A stretch of DNA of 64,000 nucleotides from contig QEYB01000556.1 in NCBI GenBank assembly GCA_017562135.1, positions 372,001 through 436,000 of the forward strand, read 5' to 3'. Below are positions 13,678 through 26,587 of the stretch, in pieces. The translations under genes and the position numbers were made by a program. Position 1 is the stretch's first letter. Every line of letters begins with the position of its first letter. This DNA comes from Dipylidium caninum (Eukaryota; Platyhelminthes; Cestoda; Cyclophyllidea; Dipylidiidae). The notes under the pieces were generated by a model that was not told where the DNA came from, made no database searches, and worked only from the letters and a program-made list of their open reading frames with translations.

Positions 13678-16265
13678 TCAGCCTAAAAAATAGAAATACA
13701 GCGCTTCATGATCGACATGAAACAGTGGGATCCGTATACCATTAAAAGGAATATGAAAAGACGCCTTAGGTGTCTGATCCGGCTTAGGGAATACAGCATG
13801 TAGGGGGAAGGGGGGAGGGCTACACACCGTGACCTGGTAGACCGCGGTACCGGGGGGCCGACCCGGATGCTTAAGCAGTCGGGCCGTGCGGGATTGCTCC
13901 GTGGCCGTATCATCCGCCTTAGAGAGGAGGACGCGCACGGAACAGATATGCCCCCAGCTATCGCCCAGTGCTGGCACCAGACTGCTATGAGCCGTCCCGG
14001 ACGTGGCGTCACTGACAAATTTCGTCGTTATTTGATTTGTTACGACCACCTGAACACCAAAAATAGGACCTCTTATGAGAAATTGAAAAATGAAGGGAAA
14101 GTTTAAGGCTACGGATTTAAAGGATAGTAGGCTGATGTATACCTTACCATCTCTATAAAATCTTGGAACAAACGAATTAACTGATAGCCTACTCCACCGA
14201 TAGGAAATTACAACGTACGGCGGCATTTTGCGAAGCAGCAGTTGAGAGAAGAGACTGTGAAAGGGCGGCCAGCAATCTATTTCGTTGTGGGATATCTTCG
14301 AATTCGTATCGAAATGGAAGAGCAATGCTATCCACAACAAAAAGCCTGATCTACAGAGGAAATACCTCCGTTTAGAAGAAAAAGTGATTCGATTCCAGTA
14401 CATAAGCATATAGTGTAGATCGGAGTGCGGTGAGCTTACATTGGGATGGTATTTACAGAATTCCGCTAATCGACGGACGGCTGCAAGCAATTGAAGATAT
14501 TCTGTACACCTGATGTAATGAACCTTGCTCAAAAGAAGTTCTTCCGTTGGTAATTCAGAAAAGCCCCGAGACACGCGTCTCTTTCTTCCACGTCTATATC
14601 ACTAGCACCTAAAAGAGATAGAGTTATTTCATGGAAACCAAAAAGTCGCACGTATGGAAAATTAGACAATGTTATTTAACCATGTGAAATGTGGGAGCAC
14701 CATTCAAACAATCATTGAGTAAAATACGGTCATTTGATGATGGCTATCGCCAAACGGGCTTTGACAAGAATTTACAGGTCACCTAAAATCGCTGGTATAA
14801 TGAAATGAATAGGAAGAGAAGCCGAAGAGTTGACTAAGAGTAAAGCGCGCTAGGTATTGTAAATTTACCGAGCCCGTCTATGTACTGGCGAAGACAGGGT
14901 GCTATCATAGTCTGGCAATGGTTAACCAGTCCAATCGCCATTTGCCTTAGCCGTTTAGGCATGAAATTGCCCTCCGTATCAAGGAAAACGGCCTCTCCAT
15001 ATAAACCGCCACACCACTGGGGTATTTGGACCGTCAGGCATATTTGCAAACTAAAAATCGAGCGAAATATTTTGTTATATTATGTAAAAATATGAGCTCA
15101 CATAGAAACGGCAAAATCAACTTTTAATTCAATTCCAACATAAGATAACCAGTTTGAAATACTCATAGAACAGCAAGGAAATCTTTTACCAAAGTACTAT
15201 TCCAGACTGAAGTAAATGAAGTATGCGAGAAACAGGTACCTAAAAAGGATCCAAGAATGAAGAAACTCACCAAAACTGTGTCTTACCAACTCCAGGTTGG
15301 CCGCAAAGTTCTGTTATTCTGCCACATGGAAATCCTCCGCCCAAAAGTTCGTCAAAACTAAAAAAATAAGTGTAAAACGCAGGTCGAAAAGAGCAGTGGT
15401 GCCGAGCAGCTACGAGTAGCGCAAATTGTATGTAATTATTATGTGAATTTTAAATGCAAAAAAAAGAAAGAGAATACGAGGTCCAGTTAAATAAACACAA
15501 AGAAGAAAGGAATATGCCTTTTAGACATAGTTAAGACGTTCGCTACATGTGGTTGGGTGAGTTGCCACATTTGGAGGGCGGAGCGAGGATAGAATAAATT
15601 TCTGACTGGGAAATTTGTGGTGGAGGAAATTTCAGATTTCCGAAGATTGGTGTACTTTTCTATAGTATTACAGATAGATGCCGCTTTTGACCTCGGTATC
15701 TTGCAAACTATTCAAAAGAAAAAAACATACACACACCTGACGACCAATTTTAGCAAAACACACCAATTAATTTTTGCGCTGTGACAACAAATAAAGTTTA
15801 CCTTGTGAGGACTACAAAAATTTGAGCAAAAAATATAATATGAGGATAAACAAGCTAAGGAATAGAAATCCAATGTTGCAATGCAACTGTTTATCATGGA
15901 AAGTTTACAAAAATTTTCCGTCAACATAAATGTCTTAGGGAAACACGACGAGCAATTATGAAGCCCTTCCTTGAAATTATTAAAAGTCAGAGTCAGTCAT
16001 ACCCATAGAACTTAGGATGTGCCATACTGTGAAACGCAATTGCAAAAAAACACATCACAGAAAAACTCTTGAAATCAAAACTTGAACAGAAATGTATACA
16101 TTAGACGTGTGAACTAAGGCGCAAGAAGTTACTTGACGCGATTTGGTCCACCGTGAGCCCACTAACTTCCCCGACATTGGTAAAGCCGACCCTGGACAAT
16201 TCTCTGAGTACCGAAGTCGGAAGAGGTAAAGTTATCAGTTCCCGGAAATCCGGATCGAAAAGCAT
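13678..16265 (-). CDS. RAD51C: RAD51C-type RecA-family recombinase paralogue
   Basis: DNA-repair ATPase acting in homologous recombination, in animals as part of the BCDX2 and CX3 complexes. Exons, 5' to 3' on the minus strand: 16265-16133, 15707-15527, 15357-15271, 15050-14869, 14540-14440, 14350-14219, 14049-13678. Together they total 1188 nt, or 395 residues, close to the usual 376. The N-terminal helix-hairpin region reads LPTSVLRELSRVGFTNVGEV. Walker A is GQPGVGKT with the family context KTQFCLQIC. The next exon has GEAVFLDTEGNFM, Walker B is IRLFVVDSIALPF, and the conserved VVVTNQITTKF and LVPALGDSWGH follow. The start is the ATG at 16265, just ahead of the conserved N-terminus. The junctions at 15527 and 14540 are weak: the first uses GTCTAA as donor, and the second was chosen because it alone keeps phase. 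After the usual family end the frame continues about 45 residues with a proline-rich tail. Confidence 0.92.
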
Positions 16266-17853
16266 AAGAGAACACACTTTGAAAGCTGGTGGGAGAGGGA
16301 TGAAGACACGAAGAAAAAAATCGGTAAAGGCTCGGAGTGCTATTATTCGTCAAAAAGTAGGAATAAGAGAGAGAATCCCAGCCCACTACGTAATGTCTAC
16401 ATTTAACTAAAGGTGTTGTAGAGGCATTAGGATCGTTCTACCCATCGCCATCACTCAATGGCTTAAAAATATAGGAATGATTGCTTCTACTTGGGGATAA
16501 AAAGAAACAGATAAGTTGAAGCAATTGGCAACAACCGTCAAGACTTCTCTTCGAGGTAGTTGCGCAACGGCAACACAATGACAGCCCAAGTTGTATGACA
16601 AGAGTGGCTGCAGAAACAGCCGAGGTGCTGGACTTCAGCTTAACAACAAATTTCGCGGCTCGTTTCGTGACCTTTAAAATGCTGCAAATGCTGCGAATTT
16701 CGCTTTGACACTGATATAAACGGTCTTTTACGTTCTCAAAATTCTTTGGGGTGCCACGCATACAAGTGCGCAGTTTTTTATAAATCTGACTTGACAGACA
16801 CAATAGCAATATCGGTTCTTTTGACCAATATTGAGCAGTGTTGTTACGAATATAATCCACTAAAATACGAGATGTGATGGACGACCTCTCCCAACAACAG
16901 TAATACGGAAGAAATTACCAGTTCTCTGCATCCCAATTTATTACGAGTTCTTTAAGACTCAAGACGTTACAGAATATTAGCACCTATATACCTTTTTGTT
17001 CCCACTACATATTGTTATCGATTATTGATTAATAAAGTAATACTCTGTTATGTATTCTTAACTTTACGAAGACAGATACATTAAAACATAGGAGTCCCCT
17101 TTAGCGCGGTAGACCGAAGAGTTTGGAACAGATGTAGCGAACGAAGATAATCTCCTACTTTATGAATCCAATTATACAGCTAAAAGAGGGAGACATTGAA
17201 CGCAACAATGGCAGTAGCGCAGCACAAAAGATTGCAACTGTTTTCACTTATTTGGGCCCTCGTGCCTTGGAACGACGGCGCCTTAGCCAGCTCCCGCAAG
17301 TTATGTACATTCCAACCCTTCATTTCTTAAAGGCTGTTGGCGCATTATCATCCACGAAGCGGATATGCCCCTTCTCCACTTCATCGTGTACTTTTATCTG
17401 ACTGTGATTACTGATTACCTCATAAACCCATACTTAGGAAAATCACCCATATTTTATAATTGTCTTAAATAACTGTAAACCCCGCCGAATGGGCGTCAAA
17501 ACGCTGCAAACTCATAAAGTAAACGCCCAAACTACGAGCGGAGCCGACTGACACCCGAGCTAACAGTCTGGTACACCAAGCAGACCTGCAACGCACACCC
17601 AAGTCGGATGCCACACCCCACACCGTCATCAAAACAAAAACAGATTTGCGCACATATTGACGTTGCATATTTCTAGTACAAAAGTACACAAGGACGTAAT
17701 GGCCAGCTATACACACTAAATAAACACACAAGTGTAACGCTAATGAAGACTCATAAGAAAAAGACGCTTTCTAACTAGACAATTTAAGCAATGGGTGCAA
17801 ACGCCACTGCCTCATAAATTTAATTACGTTGCTACGAAATAACTAGAGGAGGT
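16266..17853. other. intergenic region between two minus-strand genes
   Basis: Should contain the RAD51C promoter and 5' UTR and the sideroflexin 3' UTR. A 140-codon minus-strand open frame at 16438-16860 is present but matches no family I know and has no clear splice partners. I see nothing else to annotate. Confidence 0.5.
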
Positions 17854-19756
17854 TTACAATCCCTTATTGTAGTAGACAAATTTGGGTACAGGTTTGTCGC
17901 CAAGATCTTTGATGATCTTCTCTTGAAGCTCCTTTTCCAGTTTTTTAAACGGTCTCGAGCTGATTTGAGGAAAGAGGGCACAACACATGGGCGTCGTGAA
18001 GGTGAGGCTAGAAGTACAATTTAAACTCTGAACACCCTTTTATCAAAGTAAAAAATAAGGATAATACCACTGAAAAATAATCGAAAGAATTTAACAATCA
18101 TTACTCTACCTATTTGCCAAACCAGTGTAACGGGAAACACTAAATCTTAGAGAAAAGCACTTAGTAAACACACGAAGAAATACTTCAGTCAAGTGCTACA
18201 AAGGCAATAGATACCACACCCCAGCCTCGGGGCCTGTTCAACTCACCCTCCGCAACATTGGCAAATTTAAATCAAATCACTAAGCTAATAATTTGTCGCA
18301 AGTGGGTAATAAAAAAAGACAATTAGAAGTAAATGCGACTTATCAAGGCGAAGATAGTAAATTTCACTAGTGCTCACAAAATGCCACAGAGAACAACTTG
18401 GAGCGGCGCGCTAATCCAAGGATATCGATGTAGAATTCCCCGACGCTCCAGAATATCCATCAAGAACGGTGGAAGAACTTAATTGATAAGAGTAAAATAA
18501 AAATGCTTTATACACGATAAAAGCGCTCATAAGCTTAGATAATGGTTCTAAGGTATAGAAATCACTGCAAGGGAGCGATATTAACTCCTGATAAAAAATA
18601 ACGGCCAATAACCAAGAGCACGTAAGAGACACGAATTTGTACAAAAAAGGCGTGATTTAGTAAACACGATAACTATCAAATGTATGAAAAAGTAAATAGC
18701 CATGAACGCTTATGAGGAAAGACTGCAGACTTACCCATGCCAGGAGAGGCCATGAGGACTCGAGAAAAAGTGACTTGGGCAATGGCGACACGAGCGGTGC
18801 GAACGGACTTGCCTAACTTCTTGCCGTCCTCATCCGTTACATCAATGCCAGAACTTAGTTCTCCACTACGCATGCAAGGAATGTTGATACAGTTGGCTAC
18901 CGCCACTGCGGCATATGGCACTAGGCGACCGACAACCGGTGGAAATCGCTATAGTTGAACGGAAACGCAAGACAGATTACAATATATTTATCATGATTTT
19001 ACATAAGTAATATGCGTTTTTATAGAATGAGCCTTGCAGTTAAATAATCAGATGGATCACTTACCGCAACTTGTTTATTGATAACCAAAGCGCTTGTAAC
19101 CGCGCCTGCTGTTGCGAGAACATAGGAAATGCCTAAACGCCTTAAAAAACGAAAATGTATGAAACAGTTTTATCAAAGAAATATTCAGACGAATATTCAC
19201 ATACTTCGCAGAAATTGGAGCATCGCCACTTCGATTCGTATAATTCACGATAGCGTTGAACGACTGGTTAAACCATTGCCAAAAAATCACAGCCGCAGGT
19301 GTTCTATAAACAATTTATAAATAATTGTTGCAAAAATGTAGTAAATTCTGCGACTACAAAGACTGGTAAATGGTTCAGAGCCCAAGATTTTTTTGACAAA
19401 GGGGAATAGCAGAATTAATGCAGTTGAGCATACTTGTAGAAAGTTAGAAGACACCCGGTAATGGCCATATTACCAGGGACTTGAAAGGCCATGCGACCTA
19501 GGATAAACATCTTTTCCCCGGTGTCTGGATGAAAAGCAGAATCATAAGTTTGTTTGGCTTTCCACAATTGATCCTCGGTCAAACCAGGGATTCGCTCCCC
19601 AGCCCTGTACTTTTGCACAATTGTTTTCGCCTCATCCAATTCTTTGCTTGTTTTCAAACAGTTAAGGGGATTGGTAGTGATGAAGAAGTGTTTTGCGCGA
19701 CCACTGTAAGTAGATTGATCATAACGAGGTTTGTCGATGTTGATTCCAAGAGGCAC
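17854..19756 (-). CDS. SFXN: sideroflexin, inner-membrane amino-acid transporter
   Basis: Mitochondrial inner-membrane carrier of the SFXN1/SFXN3 type; SFXN1 imports serine for one-carbon metabolism. Exons: 19756-19434, 19303-19205, 19140-19065, 18948-18735, 18477-18378, 18007-17854, all in phase, giving 321 residues from the first visible codon. Diagnostic stretches are [66 protein letters not shown] and [10 protein letters not shown]. The C-terminus ends YYNKGL, as is typical. The first recognised exon begins in phase 0 directly after TTAG, so the initiator methionine lies on a short upstream exon that I could not place. At about 322 residues the family length is fully covered. The 19140 acceptor (TTTTTTAAG) was chosen because it alone restores the conserved LGISYV segment. 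Confidence 0.95.
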
Positions 19757-21461
19757 CTAAGTAGCCATCGGAATTGTATACCAAGTATAGGGCAATGAGC
19801 ACTGAATAAATTAAGGTGACTGCCTGCGAAAATCATAAGAGATTGACAGGAGTGTTGTTGAAAAATTTCGTAATCTATGTGAAGTTACAAAAGGCCATAT
19901 ATAGATGAGAGTCTACGCAGATACCTAGTTAGGCTATTAGCTGGGGCCTGTTTCAAGGAAATGGCTCGTAAAATTTCAGCACATGACTGCTAAAATGACC
20001 CAAGCGCGAACCTCTGACATCACGCAGGACGGACCGTACGGCTGACAGCACCGGGATGATATAACAGAGGCGCGTGCGACGAGTTAAAACGAAGGACTCA
20101 CCTCGACTGTTTCCGTAAGTAGACGTTTGCAATGGCGTGGAATATATCTTAAAAATAAACTTCACATTTGCGTAAGAGACTCTTGCTCATGATATATTTT
20201 GCTGCATAAGAATATAAGCTCGTCTTAGCGACAACAGTGTCCGGTCGCCTTTGCTATAACAGCAACCTATACCACTTTCCCCGGAGGGGTTCAAAAACAC
20301 AAGTGCATTTTTGATTAAAGATTGTTTTTACGCCGCAGGTTCAGCCGTTAGAGCCTTACACCAAAGCGATTTTTTACTTTCCTTTAATATGGTTTTGAAA
20401 TAGTCGGATTCTCATGATTCCAACACTTTTCTTCAGCAACTATATTTATTGAGGAACTTGTAACCATTTTTACCGTTAGGCGTTTACTAGACACAAGCTC
20501 ATTGGCATTTATACGATGACGACTGCCAACTCAAATACTCGGTTTCTATCAGGCTCAGAGACCCAGCATGTACGCTCTAACGTTGGATCCCCAACCAAAC
20601 ATAGGTGTCATTCAAACGCTTTCCTACCCGCACTTCTCTTCATGCCTTCTAGTCTCCTTATCCTTGCCCTTGCATTCTCTGCCCTTTATCAACATCAAAA
20701 TTCCACCCTATCAGGTAAATTAACAGTGACAGGCCCAAGTCCATGTCTGATTTTGAAAGTATGATTTACTTATAGCAACATATGATGTATTTTATCGCAA
20801 TTTTCCCGAAACAAGGGCAGCTATCCATGAATTCATATAAGCCTTAGAGAAGAAGTAATTTCAGTTCTGAACAATGGAACTCCTGTAGTTGTTTGTTTTG
20901 ACTGTTCGCGCTTTGGCGAGTGCTGGCGAAAAAGTATCAGACCGCTACTAACTAGATGAAAATTGTTCTGGAAGGGCTGACTCCTCCCGGTTGTACCGCC
21001 ATCGCAGTCACCAGAGGCTTAGGAGCCCTCCTGGGTACCGCCAACCTCCCACTTTTAACAGATTGCTCATTTCTCTCGATGCTACTTTCTCTATATGCAT
21101 TTACATCACCGATACAAGGGTTTGTGGCGCCTATAAATTTGCAATAAAAGGGAAAAATCCCTCAAAAGTGCCAAGACTAAGAGTGGATGTGCGAGGAACC
21201 GCACTATTCTACTCCCCTGCGCAGTCGCCTAGCTTACGTACAAAGTGCTTTGTGAAACTGGTATCCAGATAGATGAAAATAGGTATAACATTACTCCTCG
21301 GCTCCTTAGCCAGGTTATGGTGGCTCATGTGCAAGCACCAGTAAATACTGACGCTCCGGTGATGTCTAAACTGTTCTGAGAGAAAGATAAAACAGAGAGC
21401 GAATTTTGCGCCGAAGGATACGCGGGTTGTGTTATTTCTTAACAAAAAGATACAGTCCTAC
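19757..21461. other. gap holding the unplaced first sideroflexin exon
   Basis: Lies between the first visible sideroflexin exon and the end of INTS7, both on the minus strand. One minus-strand ATG frame at 20165-20105 ends at a good GTGAGT donor, but its phase does not fit the sideroflexin exon at 19756, so I did not join them. No other coding signal is convincing. Confidence 0.4.
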
Positions 21462-24400
21462 TCATGAAGCTTCATTGTCAAGAACGCCTTCCACTTGGAC
21501 TGGTACAGGTAAGCCAAAGTCACAGAAGGTCTTCTGCGGATCTCCCACAATGCTACTGCCTCCCGCATTTTCCAACCGGATATTCATGGAGGTCACAGCA
21601 CCAGCTTCCTTGCCTAACCGCCATCTCCTCCGTTGTTCATCGACTAAAATCGCCTCGACGGTTAGTCGACATACTTCAGCTTTATCCGGAAGATTCAGAC
21701 AAAACTCCCCTGTAAAGAAGTCACCTCTAAGTGGGAGAAAGGTCGTGTTCAGAACCTCACGCGATTTTCCGTTTGAAGCTTGATTTCGGTGGAGTGTGAG
21801 AACTAGACTGACTGCCGTAATAGCTCGCAGAGGTTTCGTTCGACTTTTCATTAGCTTTTGTGTCACAACACCCATCACTTGGAGAACATGAGAAGATCCT
21901 GGAGGCAACGTGAACGAATCTCCGTTGCTAGCAGAAGGAATAGGAACCAAGCATATCTGAGTGAATTGTTTACGAAAAAAGAAGAATGTAGGCAGACTTG
22001 ATGGTATCAAAGAAACCAGAAGAGTAACCAAATTAAGTAAAAGTTGAGGTGATGATGATTTGATAGAGAGACGATGACGTAGGATTGCCACCGCTGTTTC
22101 AAAGCTATCATGGGATGTTGGAAAAATCTGATTCCTTGCATCAACAAGCACGGGAAACTCGCATTCTCTAGAATAGTATAAACAAACAATTTGATTTTAG
22201 CTTGGCGATAGTTGTTAAACAGGCGGCGAGACACATCGGTTTGAGGTAGTTAAGAAATACATAGCTATAGCGGGGTATTGGAAGACGGTTTTCTCAACAA
22301 CATAACTTTCCTAACAACGCTGCCTAAAGTATAACGCAAAATCTTGTCTGTGATAATGAAAATAAAGCTTAAGAGATCATGATCTAAGAAACTAAAATCC
22401 TGCCTGCTTTAGATAAAATGACGAAAATAAATTCTGATTTAGGATTGAGATCAATGACTTATGGGAAAATAAAGTTGTGAGAGCGAAATGGAAGAGATGA
22501 AGGGTTCGCCAAAAAAGTGGACATACCTTGTTCCAGTTTTGCATCCTTCTAAAGCTTGCGCGAAAATGCGAATGAGGTTCACAATGCTAAATAGATTGAC
22601 GTGAAGGTAATGACAATCAATAGTCAAGTTCGCGACTAAGAATAAAACATAAACAAACACTGGGGTAAATATAAAGCAAATTCGATCGATTCAAAGGAAA
22701 ATATCATCAAACGATGCCGTTCCCTGATTACATTTAAGAGAAAGTGTCAAAGGATGTGAGGGAATATGTGAGCGAAAACGAGTCGAGATATCATAAAGGA
22801 TACGCGTTAAGATGTCGCAAAGTAGAAGGATCGGCGTCAACGCATTGCTGGATGAGGGCGGACACCTTTTTATCCAAAGTTTTCCACATTGATAACAAGG
22901 AACTCAGCTGAAGTAGAGAAATAAAGCTTTCAACGCGTGATAAGGGTTCGCGGACTGCCGATTCGGGTAACAATGGGAAAGGCTTTGGCGAGGGCTCAGA
23001 TATCAAGGAGCATACCGATTTTAACGAATGAACTTCTGAGTGACTGTCTTCGGACTTGGATACGACCATTTGGCGCAGACTCTGCCACCGGGCACAGATG
23101 CCGGAAGGAGCAAAGGCGCCCGCCTGGAAGGCCTCGTCGCACGTCCGAGCTAGGCATGATAGCAACTCAGCTCTTATTAACGTGTAGGCAGTTTGAAAAC
23201 GATGTACAGTACGCCCATCTGATGCCTGAAACCACGAATACAGACTAACGTAAAAATTAGACAAGGCCAAATTGTATTACGCACAAATTTATGATGAACA
23301 GACATATAAGATCATTCCCATTAAGAGTTGTCCATACCATGAATAAATGATGTGCTTCTAGCGTGGCGTTAGAAGCAGCGTTTATCGCTGAAGAGAGTTT
23401 CGGCACCCAAGTACCGCTTTGAGAAAGGTCACAGAGGGCATCATAGAGGTCTGCCTGAGCACGGTTAAAAATCGCCAAACCACGGAGCCAGTAAATATTT
23501 CTTAAAGTGATGGCCTAAGAAAATACAGCAATCCATCACCTTGTGACTCCAATGAAATGAAGTATCAAAAAGAAATTTTTTGGTAGGTTGTGCCAGATTT
23601 GCGCTTGATGAGCAAAAATTCACTAACGAATTGATAAAAACTCGGATAAAACATAGGATCAAACCAATGAAGCCAGTTGTTCAAACAGGTCAGCAGCAAA
23701 ACGTGGTTGTCTGTGTAAGCTGGCCTCGCATCCGAGCTGGTAGGCAATCCAGGGGTCCAGCGCAATCGTCTCGGCATCTTGATTATCCAAAGAACCATGA
23801 CCTATAGCTCGAGCCAGGGTATTAAGAAGATCGAATTGTTGTTCTTTTAATAAGGGACATCCATTTGCTACAGTGAAGACAAGAACGCAGACTTGAAGCA
23901 GGTTGTCAAAACTTTGCTCATGTGAGGGGCGGTGTGGGTGAAACCTTCAACTGTGCCAAGAGGACTGGTAGTTCAGGCAGCGGGAGAAGATTGGTAGTAC
24001 AAACACGACTGAGAAATCGGCACAACAGAGCCATCCTAGGGTCACCACCTATAAAATATTAGAAGATATTACGTGTTTCACTGGCAAACTGCTCAAAACA
24101 TCAATCGAGTTACAAATGAGAAATAATAGATAATTGAAGACTCGAGATTTTATCAGTGAAGGTTAATTAAAACGCTACGTCAGAATTCACAAGTGGGAAT
24201 CGAGTGTTTATATCATGAAATGAGAAGATAATCAATAAGAAAGAGGGACGCACTCATACGAACTTCTTCGAAGATTTCAATACGATCAATGACATTGATG
24301 AAGGAAGGAAAAGTACCGATAAACTTCAGGAGTTCCGAATAAAGAAGCTAAAAATTTAGAAATTGATGGTAGAATGAAGAATATATACCTTAAGCGCATG

Positions 24401-26148
24401 AAAAGGGGGACCAAATTCACTGAGCATCCAAGAGGAAATCTGGTCACATTGTTCGCTCAGTCGATTGACCGGAGCAAGAGAAGAAACAAGCATTGAAGCA
24501 ACGAATGTCGGACTAAAAGTACCCTCGTTTTTACCAGTTCGAGTTATTTTACAGGCCAATGCCAGAGCATTCGGTAATAATGAAGACGACGGGGAAGGAT
24601 CACTACTAAGGGCTTGTGTCAAGCACGCTTCAAGGGTGGGACCATCTACAAATAGACATTTTGGTTTTATAATATAGAAGACTTAATTAATTAAATGACT
24701 ACTATGCAAAAGATGATATTAATATTGAGAAAACGGTTACTACTAGAGGATAAATAATTTAGAAAGAAAATCATTAATAAAACAAAGAACTAGATGGCAC
24801 CTAACTGGTGTTAAGCAACAGATTAGTTCGATACCAGTTTTGATCAAGTAATAATAAAGATAAGTTTACCCATTTTTACAGTATCGTCAAAGAGCACATT
24901 CGAGTTAGCAGATGTAGTTAAGCGGTAGAATATCATAAGAATGGCCTCTTTTTCTTGAGATGTGGTAGATGGGCAAGAAAAGACTTTGCATAAGTGCTAA
25001 AAAAGAGTAATGGAAAATTGAAATGGGCAGTTGCCTATACCTACTGATATATGTGATGGAGTCCACTGATTTGGAAGCTTATCAGCCAAACTTTCCAGGT
25101 TCGAAAGGAGATTTCTCCTCACCTCGTTATCTAAGAGATCGTCAAAATAATTCAACATGAGTTCAATCTAAAAGGAAGCATAAACAAGTCAAGCCAAAAG
25201 TACATAATGAACAATGGAATATTTGAAGAAATTCCAATAAGAAAAACGTCTTACCTGACTACGAGTATAAATGGGAGAATGAATTTCCAACTTCGTTAAG
25301 GTATCGCAAATAACCGTGACAAACCTCGCAACTTTATGAGATCTAAGGAGACCTATCAAACAGTCTCGCATCTGGTATTTGATTAGAAGAGAGACCAACA
25401 AACCTCAGGGAGAAAAGTCACATCGTGATAGGAGAATTGCCCAAGGGGTATCAATTTCAACTTATTATCAGTACTAGTAGTGACCTTTCTTAACAAATTG
25501 CATAAGACGGGGCAGAGGCTAATAGAAAATGTCCTAGAGAAACTATAAAGTATTCCTAACGTACTTTGATATGGGGGCAAGATCATAAGCCGCTGAGATA
25601 GCGGCACTTACTTCAACCTCATAATGCGATTCAAGGCTTGATATGACAACATGGTGAACACTTATGTTGTCTTTCACAATCCCACCCAAAACACCGAAGA
25701 GACTACTGTTACGAAAATCGACAAATTACCCAACCTTAGATTCAACGCTCTGGTGTTGGGATCATTACTTTTACTGAGTGGAATAAGTTTTCGCACGATG
25801 TCATCGGATATAGTTAACTTAAGTAGCTGGGAACGACATTCAGTGCATGATCGTAATATACACATGCGTACAAAATTCTTGCTGAGAAAAAAGCGTAAGT
25901 AAATGAACAGATATACCCTCCGCAAAACAGTTCGGTGATTTTCAGAAATAATGAATTAATCACGACGGGAAAGGGATACAACTCGAAAATACGTGGGAAC
26001 TCAGCAACACTCTTGCACTGTTCACCTAAATTCGAGGAAGACAATCCTATAGAAAAGAGTAAAGGATATGATGATCTTAACCCTTGTTTATCTCCATGAT
26101 TTGGATGGAGACATCTCTGCTGATTTCAACGCCGTCACCCACTCCCAT
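21462..26148 (-). CDS. INTS7: Integrator complex subunit 7
   Basis: Scaffold subunit of the nuclear Integrator complex, which cleaves snRNA 3' ends and attenuates transcription at protein-coding genes. The start is ATG 26148. First exons: 26148-26082, 26046-25917 and 25881 to about 25730. The N-terminal match is clear: DVSIQIMEINKG, then FELYPFPVVINSLFLKIT, then NFVRMCILRSC and SNDPNTRALNLRL. Middle exons between 25600 and 22790 carry helical-repeat sequence, for example HHVVISSLESHYEVEV (about 25660-25600) and DKLPNQWTPSHISV (about 25085-25040). The last exon, about 22115-21462, holds the family C-terminal beta domain: FFFFRKQFTQICLVPIP, GVVTQKL and GDFFTGEFCLNLPD. No enzyme motif is expected. 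Several internal exon edges, including the one after 25730, were not fixed, and the family's usual glutamine-rich tail is absent. Confidence 0.88.
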
Positions 26149-26587
26149 CAGCTCACACGTAGTGACTGGAGGTGCGGACAGTGGTGGTTAGGTAAAGCAT
26201 CATTTTCAAAAGCATTCAAGCAGTACTTATGTGAAACAATGCGGTAAGTTCCACCCTAAAAAAGATAACGAAAATTAATGTTTTAGGTAGCCTATCGCTT
26301 CTGGGTAAAATCTGGTTTTAAAATAAGGCACAATGCGTCGATTTACGAAACTTATTAATGTACAGACAACTTTGTGTGTACTTTGCCATTAATAAATTGT
26401 CATCATTTATAAAAATTAATTAATTTTTAATATATTATTCAATACGTTGAAAAAACGCGTGCGCGTTCTTAGGCGTTTATAAGCAATTTCATTCAATTGT
26501 TAAACTTGATCATCCAAATTTGTTTAAAATGACTATATTGCGTTCTCGACCTTCCACTTCTCGTAGCATTTCTATGAAATTCGTAGG
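26149..26587. promoter_or_regulatory. shared bidirectional promoter, INTS7 / tetraspanin
   Basis: Only 439 bp separate the start codons of INTS7 (minus) and the tetraspanin (plus), which point away from each other. The segment must hold both 5' UTRs and core promoters unless an upstream non-coding exon exists. It is strongly AT-rich at about 26330-26460. I cannot point to a specific TATA or initiator site. Confidence 0.6.

Noticed and set aside
16438..16860. 140-codon minus-strand open frame between RAD51C and sideroflexin
   Set aside because: Both neighbours are complete without it, no start context or motif was recognised, and there are no good splice partners.
19953..20165. Minus-strand ATG frame with a good GTGAGT donor as sideroflexin first exon
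   Set aside because: It ends in phase 1, whereas the sideroflexin exon at 19756 begins in phase 0, so joining would break the frame.
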